Origin: Candidatus Hodarchaeota archaeon
GTDB taxonomy: Archaea > Asgardarchaeota > Heimdallarchaeia > Hodarchaeales > Hodarchaeaceae
Direction: 5' to 3'
Assembly (NCBI GenBank): GCA_016840305.1
Contig: JAEOSP010000190.1
Location: 1-6,433 of the forward strand
Length of the DNA stretch: 6,433 nt
Part shown: one piece after another, positions 1-5,230 of the stretch
How positions within the stretch are numbered: position 1 is the first letter of the stretch
Layout: every line of letters begins with the position of its first letter
The notes under the pieces: model-generated
Databases searched by the model: none
The model's input: only the letters and a program-made list of their open reading frames with translations
What the model was told of the DNA's origin: nothing
Position numbers and translations under genes: made by a program

Positions 1-21
1 GTAAATGTTTAACATCTTCAT
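1..21 (-). CDS. Start of the gene downstream of the ABC ATPase, probably an ABC-2-type permease (partial, cut by the window edge)
   Basis: Only the first seven codons are visible, reading MKMLNIY from the ATG at 21-19. This ATG overlaps the ATPase stop codon in an ATGA arrangement, the usual sign of translational coupling. A very strong purine-rich ribosome binding site lies directly upstream, inside the end of the ATPase gene. A second in-frame ATG at 15-13 would give MLNIY and sits 6 bases from the end of that site, so it is an equally good start. No domain can be seen. The permease call rests only on position: ATPases of this class are normally followed by their membrane partner. The existence of a coding start here is well supported; its identity is inference. 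Confidence 0.6.
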
Positions 22-983
22 TCCTCCTCCTTTACTAAATCTAATTCATCTTTATAATAAGTAAGGAAGATATCCTCCAAACTACTGTCCTCTAAAGTTA
101 TCCTCTTGATACGTCGTGTAGTAACAAACTTCATCAGATCATTCACGCCCTCTTTAACCTTGATATGAAAAGTATTTGCTCTCTTCTCTGCGCTAAATAC
201 GTTTGGAATGGCTTGGAATTCTCCTAGTTCTGGCTCTTGTCCATCCGTAAATTCTACGTTCATGATTTGCATTGATTTTGTCCTTAGATCTTTGACAGCT
301 TCAATAACAATCATTTTTCCTTTTCTGATGATTCCAACACGATCGCAGATAGCTTGTACCTCAGGTAGATTGTGACTGGATAGGAATATCGTTTTTCCTT
401 GATTTTTCATTTCAAGTAGTAAATTATGGAATCTGTCAGCCATTAGAGGATCTAATCCACTTGAAGGTTCATCCAACATGACAAAGTCAGGATTGGAAGC
501 TAATGCAACAATAATTATTACTTGTTGACGGTTACCTGTAGACAGGCTATTAAACTTGAGAGATAGGTCTACCTTGAATATAGAGCGTAATTTTTTCAGA
601 AATTTCTTATCAACTGGTCGAAACTTTTCAAAATAATGAATTAGCTCCTCTCCTGTGAAATTTCCGTATAAACTTATTTCACTACGAACATGACCGAGAT
701 TCTTCCTGATTTCCAATGCATCTTTCAAATAATCCTTCCCATTAATCTTTATTTCCCCAGATTTGATGTTCAAAAAACCAAGGATGGACCGGATAGTTGT
801 CGTCTTTCCTGCACCATTTGGGCCAAGAAATCCAAATATTTCTCCTTTCCTGACAGAAAAGCTTGCATCATCTACCGCAACGACACGACGACCAACCTTA
901 CGTGTACCAATATGAAATTCCCTTCCATAAATCTTGGTTAAGTTCGATACTTGAAGAACGTTTTCACTTTCACCTATAATCAT
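18..983 (-). CDS. ABC transporter ATP-binding protein, ABC-2/drug-exporter type
   Basis: This is a 321-residue ATPase that should power a separate membrane permease, probably an exporter of the ABC-2 class; the substrate is unknown. Motifs in order: Walker A GPNGAGKTT at residues 54-62, signature LSTGNRQQ at 147-154 (a variant of LSGGQ), Walker B FVMLDEP at 167-173, D-loop SGLD at 175-178, and the H-loop histidine in LSSHN at 204. Where a Q-loop glutamine is expected (about residues 97-108, LGHVRSEISLYG) there is none, a variation I recall from this exporter subfamily. Residues 20-35 carry a basic insertion (REFHIGTRKVGRR) between the A-loop tyrosine and the first beta strands. Residues 235-321 form the accessory C-terminal domain typical of exporter ATPases. 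The ATG at 983 has GGAG 9 bases upstream and a TATA-like box about 28 bases upstream. The stop overlaps the next start. It is full length. Confidence 0.93.
   Translation of the reverse strand: MIIGESENVLQVSNLTKIYGREFHIGTRKVGRRVVAVDDASFSVRKGEIFGFLGPNGAGKTTTIRSILGFLNIKSGEIKINGKDYLKDALEIRKNLGHVRSEISLYGNFTGEELIHYFEKFRPVDKKFLKKLRSIFKVDLSLKFNSLSTGNRQQVIIIVALASNPDFVMLDEPSSGLDPLMADRFHNLLLEMKNQGKTIFLSSHNLPEVQAICDRVGIIRKGKMIVIEAVKDLRTKSMQIMNVEFTDGQEPELGEFQAIPNVFSAEKRANTFHIKVKEGVNDLMKFVTTRRIKRITLEDSSLEDIFLTYYKDELDLVKEEE
22..31 (-). promoter_or_regulatory. Strong Shine-Dalgarno site for the gene running off the left edge
   Basis: On the minus strand the bases read AGGAGGAGGA, a tandem match to the anti-Shine-Dalgarno sequence, inside the last codons of the ATPase (its final glutamates). 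It can serve the ATG at 21 (4 bases after the AGGAGG core) or the ATG at 15 (6 bases after the last GGA). It is the best ribosome binding site in the window and supports coupled translation of ATPase and partner. Confidence 0.75.
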
Positions 984-1006
984 TTCTTACGACTCCATTT
1001 TGATTC

Positions 1007-1016
1007 TTATAATATT
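1007..1016 (-). promoter_or_regulatory. TATA-like promoter element of the ABC exporter operon
   Basis: The minus strand reads AATATTATAA here, centred about 28 bases upstream of the ATPase ATG. In archaea the transcript starts about 25 bases after the box, so this would give an almost leaderless mRNA. In that case the GGAG at 992-995 would not be transcribed. A second AT-rich box (minus TATAATAATTAAAA, about 1062-1075) could instead give a leader of roughly 50-60 bases containing the GGAG. The sequence alone does not decide between them. Confidence 0.45.
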
Positions 1017-1034
1017 GTGCAACTTGCGCAAGTT
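1015..1034. promoter_or_regulatory. Candidate operator: 14-bp perfect palindrome with an overlapping 9-bp direct repeat
   Basis: Positions 1021-1034 read AACTTGCGCAAGTT, which is identical to its reverse complement. Overlapping it are two copies of the octamer TTGYGCAA, at 1015-1022 and 1024-1031, exactly 9 bases apart. The element abuts the TATA-like box of the ABC operon, where a bound dimeric winged-helix or TetR-like protein would block or recruit the basal factors. Such local control is common for exporter operons. No regulator gene is visible in the window, so the binding protein is unknown. Confidence 0.6.
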
Positions 1035-1125
1035 CTGAATACTTTCGACCCTTTTGTGAAATTTTAATTATTATAGTTTTCTGAAAAATTCAAATATGAA
1101 ATCACTCCCTTGTGTGTTATTCTTT

Positions 1126-1137
1126 CTAAAAAATTTC
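1126..1137 (-). terminator. T-run terminator candidate after the GNAT gene
   Basis: About 20 bases past the acetyltransferase stop codon the minus strand reads AAATTTTTTAG, a run of six T. Archaeal termination often needs only a T-tract. I see no strong hairpin before it. It would separate the MFS/GNAT unit from the ABC operon, which has its own promoter-like sequence downstream. Confidence 0.4.
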
Positions 1138-1156
1138 ATTAAAGGATTTTCACGAC

Positions 1157-1792
1157 CTATTCATCTATTTTCCTTGGTTCTCTCACCATCTCCCAAAAAA
1201 GAAAGTCTGCTCCAGGTGCACGTACTTCTTTTAGAGTTTTAAATCCATATTTCGAGTAAAGCTGCATATTTTCCGCGGTTTCTGTTTCCAAATAGATCAG
1301 GATACCTTTTATGTCGGCTTTTGTAAACATAGGTTTCAGTAATCTTCTTCCTAACCCCTGTTTTTGAAACTCTGGTAAAACACCGATAGCTTGGAGATAT
1401 AAATATGCTCTATCTTTCATGTGCTCTCTTCGATCTTTATCAATTTGATCCAATACGTTTTCGATTCTCTTGCTAAGATCATTTCCAATTTTAAGTGCAG
1501 CTCTAAAAGCTCCACTTCTAAGAATTCTCCACGTTGATTTCTCCACAGTTGTATGTGGTACCCATGTTGCAATTCCTTCAAGATTTTCAGTAGGAGCATA
1601 AATTTCTCCATACTTCAAAGAATAACGTAGTAGAAATTCAAAAACGGAGGGTAATTTCTCTTTTCTTTCGTTTTCATCTGGAATTATGTGAATCCATGCA
1701 GGATCATTGTGAAAAGTCTTTCCTAAAACTTGACATGCGGCTTCTATATCTTTTTTCTGGACTTTGTACAATTCCTCAATTTTAAAAGACAT
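1157..1792 (-). CDS. GNAT-family N-acetyltransferase
   Basis: This protein should transfer an acetyl group from acetyl-CoA to an amine on a small molecule or protein; the substrate cannot be told. Numbering from the chosen ATG (211 residues), the acetyl-CoA pyrophosphate loop is at 136-151, with the Q-x-x-G-x-G core QKQGLG at 143-148 after the strand AIGVLP. The second GNAT hallmark, TAENMQLYSKYGF, is at 172-184 and holds the usual asparagine and tyrosine. An N-terminal arm (about 1-60) and a helical basic middle part (about 85-128) resemble the larger GNATs often annotated as toxin- or drug-modifying. The frame could begin at GTG 1801, but AAGGTG (1796-1801) lies 6 bases before the ATG at 1792 and reads as its ribosome binding site, so I prefer the ATG. 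It begins 25 bases after the MFS stop and is probably co-transcribed with it. Confidence 0.88.
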   Translation of the reverse strand: MSFKIEELYKVQKKDIEAACQVLGKTFHNDPAWIHIIPDENERKEKLPSVFEFLLRYSLKYGEIYAPTENLEGIATWVPHTTVEKSTWRILRSGAFRAALKIGNDLSKRIENVLDQIDKDRREHMKDRAYLYLQAIGVLPEFQKQGLGRRLLKPMFTKADIKGILIYLETETAENMQLYSKYGFKTLKEVRAPGADFLFWEMVREPRKIDE

Positions 1793-1795
1793 AAT

Positions 1796-1801
1796 GTGCA
1801 C
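1796..1801 (-). promoter_or_regulatory. Ribosome binding site that decides the GNAT start
   Basis: The minus-strand hexamer AAGGTG matches the anti-Shine-Dalgarno and sits 6 bases before the ATG at 1792-1790. Its last three bases are the GTG that would otherwise be the longest-frame start. The longer start at 1801 has no such site of its own in the bases before it. Confidence 0.55.
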
Positions 1802-1817
1802 CTTGTAATTTCTTTTA

Positions 1818-3140
1818 CTAAGGAGTCTCGTGAAAATTCGATTTATAGTTATTTCGGTTCTTTAACCAGCTAATAAGTAGCAAAGAAAGAATAACAATGT
1901 TTAATCCCATTGCGATTATTAATAACCATCCTCCTCCGTCTAGTTCATAAATAAATCCTGCTATTGGACTTATAACTACTCCGAATGCTTGTATTGACAT
2001 TCCTAAGATTGCCATTACCTTTCCTGTGTGTTCACGAGGAAGTCTTCTTCCGACAGCTCCCCAAGCTATTGTTCTCCAAATAACATCATTTCCTGCCTTT
2101 ATTATCACCGCAATGAATGCTGTGCTGGAAATAAGTGTTAATAAGAGCTCAGTAGACTGAAAATTAATCCAAGTGGGAAACATCGGAGAATTGAATAATA
2201 AGAAAATAGAAAACGGTAAGAATAAATAAACTAAGAACATAATTTTCGTATCATTAGTTGTTCGATCCAAGAGTGCTCCAGCAGCTAATCCCCCAATAAC
2301 ACCTAAAATTGTCGACCCTATCATTGTATAGTTTAGGGTATTATAGTTCATTCCTACCTCTTCATTCAGAAAGAAATTTTGTGCGAATTGGTAATTTATA
2401 TCGCTGGATACATCCAACAGAAATACTATGAAAAATAGCGGAATGGTCGCTAACATTACTTTGAAACCAGTAGAGTATTGTATCACCAAATCTTTAGCAA
2501 AACCGTTTTTTTCTTTTATTGTTTCTTTATCTTCTATCTTTATTTGCTCCAAAAAGAATAACCGAATAAAGAAATCAATCATGCTCGCAATACCTGCTAA
2601 GATGAAGAAAATCTTAAGACCTTCTACAAAACCATCCGTAATTAAGACTCCAACCAAGAGTAGGCCCAAGACTCCAAAAATCCCAGTTAATGTGAAAAGA
2701 CTAGTACCAGTCCCCATTTGTTCCTTCGGCAGAGATTCAAATAGGATTGGATCAATGGATGCCTGACAAAATTGTGCTAGCGAGAAAACTGTCCATACAA
2801 AGACTAAACTAAGGAATGTGTCAACAAAAGGCATAAGGAACATTGCAATAGCAATGAAAAATTTATTAAAAGTAGCCATATAACGTCTATGATGAATAAA
2901 CTTATCCGCCCAATATCCACCGAGCATAGTGAAAAATAGACCAATAAACATTGACCAACCATTTGCTAATCCTAATTCCAGATAACTAATTCCAACATCT
3001 CGAAAAAATAAATTCAGGTATACCCAAGCAGCTAGAAAAAGTGATCCAGTATAATTTGTGAGAAGAATCACGACGTAATTTCGTGATTGGAAAACTTTTC
3101 TCAAGTTTTGAATATATGATGAAGGTTTGATCTCATTCAT
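1818..3140 (-). CDS. Major facilitator superfamily (MFS) transporter
   Basis: This is a 440-residue integral membrane carrier, about the normal length for MFS proteins, with roughly 11-12 hydrophobic segments in two halves. The diagnostic loop 2-3 motif A is GGYWADKFIHHRR at residues 74-86 (G-x-x-x-D-x-x-x-R-R pattern). A weaker copy, AGALLDRTTNDTK, lies at 287-299 in the loop between helices 8 and 9, as expected from the internal duplication. A charged cytosolic linker around 200-215 (EDKETIKEK) separates the halves. The C-terminal half also holds GRRLPREHTGKVMAILG at 364-380. MFS carriers are proton-coupled secondary transporters; the overall look suits a drug or metabolite exporter, but the substrate is not readable. 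It starts at ATG 3140 with a TATA-like box about 31 bases upstream. The GNAT gene follows after 25 bases, suggesting an operon. Confidence 0.9.
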   Translation of the reverse strand: MNEIKPSSYIQNLRKVFQSRNYVVILLTNYTGSLFLAAWVYLNLFFRDVGISYLELGLANGWSMFIGLFFTMLGGYWADKFIHHRRYMATFNKFFIAIAMFLMPFVDTFLSLVFVWTVFSLAQFCQASIDPILFESLPKEQMGTGTSLFTLTGIFGVLGLLLVGVLITDGFVEGLKIFFILAGIASMIDFFIRLFFLEQIKIEDKETIKEKNGFAKDLVIQYSTGFKVMLATIPLFFIVFLLDVSSDINYQFAQNFFLNEEVGMNYNTLNYTMIGSTILGVIGGLAAGALLDRTTNDTKIMFLVYLFLPFSIFLLFNSPMFPTWINFQSTELLLTLISSTAFIAVIIKAGNDVIWRTIAWGAVGRRLPREHTGKVMAILGMSIQAFGVVISPIAGFIYELDGGGWLLIIAMGLNIVILSLLLISWLKNRNNYKSNFHETP

Positions 3141-3166
3141 GAGTAAATCTATCTTCCTCTCCAGCT

Positions 3167-3175
3167 ATTATAAAA
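3167..3175 (-). promoter_or_regulatory. TATA-like promoter element of the MFS/GNAT unit
   Basis: The minus strand reads TTTTATAAT, centred about 31 bases upstream of the MFS ATG at 3140. With archaeal spacing, transcription would start only a few bases before the ATG. The purine-rich GGAGAGGAAG at 3153-3162 would then lie in the promoter rather than the leader. It would in any case be about 12 bases from the start, far for a ribosome binding site. A near-leaderless transcript is the simplest reading. Confidence 0.5.
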
Positions 3176-3219
3176 CTATTTTATTGTGGTAATTTAACCA
3201 ACTAATATCTAATTATTGG

Positions 3220-3256
3220 ATCTCCTCTTTGAATCTTAATCTGGGAGATTTTTTTT
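3220..3256 (+). terminator. Orphan hairpin/T8 terminator-like element
   Basis: ATCTCC (3220-3225) pairs with GGAGAT (3244-3249), extendable by G-T pairs at both ends. The stem is followed immediately by a run of eight T ending at 3256. On the plus strand this is a classic intrinsic-terminator shape, but no plus-strand gene ends upstream: the MFS gene starts there on the other strand. It may be left over from a deleted gene, act as a leader attenuator for the hydrolase fragment that follows, or be a chance AT-rich structure. Confidence 0.4.
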
Positions 3257-3258
3257 AG

Positions 3259-3591
3259 AATCTTTCTTTTAATTCAAATGTTGATGAGGCCATTACTCAA
3301 TTAATGCTGGAAGGGAATATACCATCACTGGCCGCTAGTGTGGTGTATAAAGATGATATTATTTGGTCGAAAGGGTATGGTGAGCAATCAAATGATAACG
3401 TTACGTTTATGATTGCAAGCATTACCAAAACTTTTCCAGCAACAGCTCTACTTCAACTTTATGAACGCGGGTTGTTTGAATTAGATGATGATGTCAATAA
3501 TTACCTTCTTTTTTCCTTTTTTTTGCACTGGGTTTTACGAAAATCAATTCTTCATAAAAAAGTTTTGAAGCAATACAGAATGCAACTCTAA
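3259..3591 (+). pseudogene. Serine beta-lactamase/penicillin-binding-protein-like hydrolase, N-terminal domain fragment
   Basis: The family (class C beta-lactamase-like serine hydrolases, often 350-500 residues) uses an SxxK serine, then Y-x-N and a late H/K-x-G motif. Here the first part is recognisable: IPSLAASVVYKDDIIWSKGYG, then the catalytic SITK in FMIASITKTFPATALLQLY, then LFELDDDVNNYL. After that the usual proline-rich continuation and every later motif are missing; the frame runs into a tract of 21 pyrimidines (3504-3524) and an unrelated tail to a stop at 3591. The similarity also begins before the only ATG (3304): the frame is open from 3259 and reads NSNVDEAITQL, but it has no start codon or signal peptide there. 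With both ends lost, this is almost certainly a dead fragment. The 95-residue product from 3304 would lack a complete active site. Confidence 0.75.
3504..3524 (+). other. Pyrimidine-only tract at the hydrolase breakpoint
   Basis: Twenty-one consecutive pyrimidines, including T6 (3509-3514) and T8 (3517-3524), begin exactly where similarity of the plus-strand hydrolase fragment stops. The tract could be a deletion scar, a slippage hotspot, or a plus-strand archaeal T-rich terminator. No gene can be recognised from here to 3601. Confidence 0.5.
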
Positions 3592-3601
3592 AGAGTTCGC
3601 T

Positions 3602-3829
3602 CTATTCTGATAATATCACAGGATTGTCCAGCATCAGGGAAAGGGGAACCATAATAATTAAAATTACCATCAATATTGCTATTCCCAACACCATTCCCTG
3701 AGTTAGTTTCTTTCCTTCTACTTCTCCAAGGATAATATCACCCGAAATTATTCGTAGCACATCCCCTAACAAATAGCATAACATCACCGCAATCCATAAT
3801 ACTGAAAGGATAATTCTAACATCGTCCAT
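3602..3829 (-). pseudogene. DUF6326-like small membrane protein, truncated at the C-terminus
   Basis: The 75-residue product opens with MDDVRIILSVLWIAVMLCYL and a helix running into GDVLRI, then a polar turn (SGDIILGEVEGKKLTQ), then a second hydrophobic helix ending IIMVPLSLMLDNPV. This is the pattern I know from the DUF6326 family of uncharacterised four-helix membrane proteins of about 130-145 residues. In full-length members, an N-R-W-A-N type motif and two more helices follow the 'L-x-x-P-V' point. Here the frame leaves the family after DNPV, reads ILSE and stops, so about half the protein is gone. It starts 12 bases after the MDR stop, probably in the same transcript, with no clear ribosome binding site. 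A dyad fills the gap before the ATG. It may still be translated as a two-helix peptide, but truncation is the likelier reading. The family call is from memory of its pattern. Confidence 0.6.
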
Positions 3830-3851
3830 TATACACTTATCTCAGTGTATA
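3830..3851. repeat. 8-bp inverted repeat spanning the MDR stop and the DUF6326 start region
   Basis: TATACACT (3830-3837) and AGTGTATA (3844-3851) are perfect reverse complements separated by six bases. In the minus-strand mRNA the hairpin covers the MDR stop codon (3844-3842) and ends one base before the ATG at 3829. It could lower initiation of the downstream frame, or be an operator; there is no T-run directly after it, so it is a poor terminator. Confidence 0.55.
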
Positions 3852-4768
3852 TCTACTGTTATAACTACATTTCCTTTCTTGTGCCCTTTTTCGACATATC
3901 TATGAGCCTCGACAATTTGTTCTAAGCTATAGGTTCTATCGATCACTGCTTTTAGCTTTCCTGCTTCTATCAGTTCTTTGAGTTCTTTTAGAAGGGAGCT
4001 TACATCTTTTTTCTTTATTTTATCAGACGATTTATCAACATTAAGGTAGATTCCTGTCTTTTTTAATGCTTTCTTATAATCTCCTTTAAACATATCCACA
4101 GCGTCAAAGATAACATCATAAGTATCATCTTTTTGGGAAAAATCCTCTTTGGTATAATCAATTACCTTATCAGCTCCAAGAGATTTGACCATTTCCAAAT
4201 TAGTAGTACTACAAATCCCAGTAACTTCAGCTCCGAAGGATTTGGCAAGCTGTACTGCAAATGTTCCTACACTTCCAGAAGCGCCATAGATAAGAATTTT
4301 TTGCCCACTCTGGATATTTGGCATTTTAATAATGCCCAATGTTGTAATTCCCCCAGAAGGAATAACGGCAGCTTCCTCAAAGGTCATATTAGATGGTTTT
4401 AGAGCCAGCACACCGTCTTCAGCTATACATTTGTACTCGGCATGACCTCCAAAACCCGACCATGCGGTAGATGCAAACACTTCATCCCCTGTCTTGTACA
4501 GCTTCACATCTTTTCCTACTGATTCAATCGTCCCAGCTAGCTCCATTCCTAGGATAGATTTCTTTGGTTTTCTAATTCCTAGAATTAGTCTTGCGGGAAT
4601 CCAAAAGGCTCGAGGAACATCAAATTTTCTCATTCTAACATCCCCTCTATGTACTGTTGTCGCATGAACCTTAATCAGTACTTCGTTGTCCTTGGGAACA
4701 GGTTTTTCTACTTCTCTTAGTTGAAGAACCTCTGGGGGTCCATATTTTGTGCATACTACTGCTTTCAT
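3842..4768 (-). CDS. Zinc-independent MDR-family NAD(P)H oxidoreductase (quinone oxidoreductase-like)
   Basis: A soluble 308-residue medium-chain dehydrogenase/reductase of the quinone/enone reductase type. The N-terminal GroES-like domain starts [20 protein letters not shown] and contains [18 protein letters not shown] (30-47) and [13 protein letters not shown] (73-85). The catalytic and structural zinc ligands of alcohol dehydrogenases are absent: the GHE motif is replaced by GME, and there is no four-cysteine lobe. The Rossmann domain carries the nucleotide loop [16 protein letters not shown] at 161-176, and the protein ends with [16 protein letters not shown] and [10 protein letters not shown]. 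The stretch around residues 245-258 looks shorter than in typical 320-335-residue relatives, which may trim the substrate lobe. Likely reaction: NAD(P)H-dependent reduction of a quinone, enone or aldehyde. The ATG at 4768 has GGAG 8 bases upstream. It leads the truncated DUF6326 frame in one transcript. Confidence 0.92.
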   Translation of the reverse strand: MKAVVCTKYGPPEVLQLREVEKPVPKDNEVLIKVHATTVHRGDVRMRKFDVPRAFWIPARLILGIRKPKKSILGMELAGTIESVGKDVKLYKTGDEVFASTAWSGFGGHAEYKCIAEDGVLALKPSNMTFEEAAVIPSGGITTLGIIKMPNIQSGQKILIYGASGSVGTFAVQLAKSFGAEVTGICSTTNLEMVKSLGADKVIDYTKEDFSQKDDTYDVIFDAVDMFKGDYKKALKKTGIYLNVDKSSDKIKKKDVSSLLKELKELIEAGKLKAVIDRTYSLEQIVEAHRYVEKGHKKGNVVITVDIH

Positions 4769-4776
4769 ATCTATAT

Positions 4777-4830
4777 CTCCGTTGATTGGTATATTTCGAC
4801 CACTCTAGATGTGTTCATTTAAATTATACT
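4777..4830 (-). promoter_or_regulatory. Promoter and ribosome binding site of the MDR gene
   Basis: On the minus strand an AT-rich box AGTATAATTTAAAT (4817-4830) lies about 50 bases upstream of the ATG. Archaeal spacing would place the transcript start near 4797 and give a leader of roughly 28 bases. That leader contains GGAG at 4777-4780, 8 bases before the ATG. A weaker box (AAATATA, about 4790-4796) is nearer and would give a leaderless mRNA. Presence of the well-placed GGAG favours the first. Confidence 0.5.
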
Positions 4831-4865
4831 CGTCCGTGTTTAAGTATGTATGAAAGAAATTGCTG

Positions 4866-4985
4866 ATGAAAGTCTTCCATGTGCTGAATACCGCAGCAGA
4901 AGGAATAAACACCTTGGATTTTGAGTTTATCAAGAAAAATTGTCAGGTAGTTACAGTAACAATTATACGTTCAGATTGCATTTAA
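4866..4985 (+). CDS. Unrecognised 39-codon open frame
   Basis: The frame starts MKVFHVLNTAAEGINTLD, continues FEFIKKNCQVVTVTIIR and stops at 4983-4985. The beginning has the alternating hydrophobic look of a beta-strand opening a Rossmann-like domain, so it might be the front end of a lost gene. I recognise no family, see no ribosome binding site, and it is short enough to occur by chance. The AT-rich box at 4817-4830 is nearly symmetric and could in principle fire in this direction too. Confidence 0.2.
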   Translation: MKVFHVLNTAAEGINTLDFEFIKKNCQVVTVTIIRSDCI

Positions 4986-5009
4986 TACATCGTTTCAAGT
5001 GCAGTTTAG

Positions 5010-5230
5010 GTTTTTTTTCGGATTTATCTAACTGAAAGTAAGAAGCTGTACCTCAACCTCTGGGCTGGATAGGGGTCGTTGCTAGTGTCTTTGGGATCGT
5101 AGGTACTCTGTTAGGACTTGTAATTCCAGAGCTCTTAATCGTCCTTACAATCGGGATCATAATAATGATGTTGCATGAACTAGCTCTTGGGATATGGTCA
5201 ATATGCTCTGGTAACTCACAAATTCATTAA
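5010..5230 (+). pseudogene. DUF4386-like membrane protein, C-terminal remnant with frameshift
   Basis: From 5042 to 5230 the plus strand encodes an open frame without a start codon near its beginning. It contains VPQPLGWIGVVASVFGI, TLLGLVIPELLIVLTIGI and MMLHELALGIWSICSG, then a stop. Two hydrophobic helices followed by an M-x-x-x-E-x-x-L-G-I-W pattern are what I know from the C-terminus of DUF4386 multi-pass membrane proteins of unknown function. Its natural continuation upstream, LTESKKL, lies in another frame (5028-5048). The two join if one base is restored at 5048 (CTG then GTA, now sharing the G). A T8 tract at 5011-5018 and a stop at 5007-5009 precede it. The N-terminal four-fifths of the gene is absent. 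This is a decayed remnant; the family call is moderately sure. Confidence 0.6.

Noticed and set aside
690..941. Plus-strand open frame of 83 codons
   Set aside because: It lies wholly antisense to the conserved ABC ATPase, including its Walker A region; its composition is that of a shadow frame.
1417..1611. Minus-strand open frame of 64 codons
   Set aside because: It overlaps the acetyltransferase in another frame of the same strand and has no family features.
1801..1801. GTG start for the acetyltransferase, giving 214 residues
   Set aside because: The GTG forms part of the AAGGTG site that is correctly spaced for the ATG nine bases downstream, and the three extra residues add no conserved feature.
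2428..2766. Plus-strand open frame of 112 codons, rich in lysine and proline
   Set aside because: It is antisense to the membrane helices of the MFS carrier, which explains its length and composition.
4133..4402. Plus-strand open frame of 89 codons
   Set aside because: It is antisense to the Rossmann domain of the MDR oxidoreductase.
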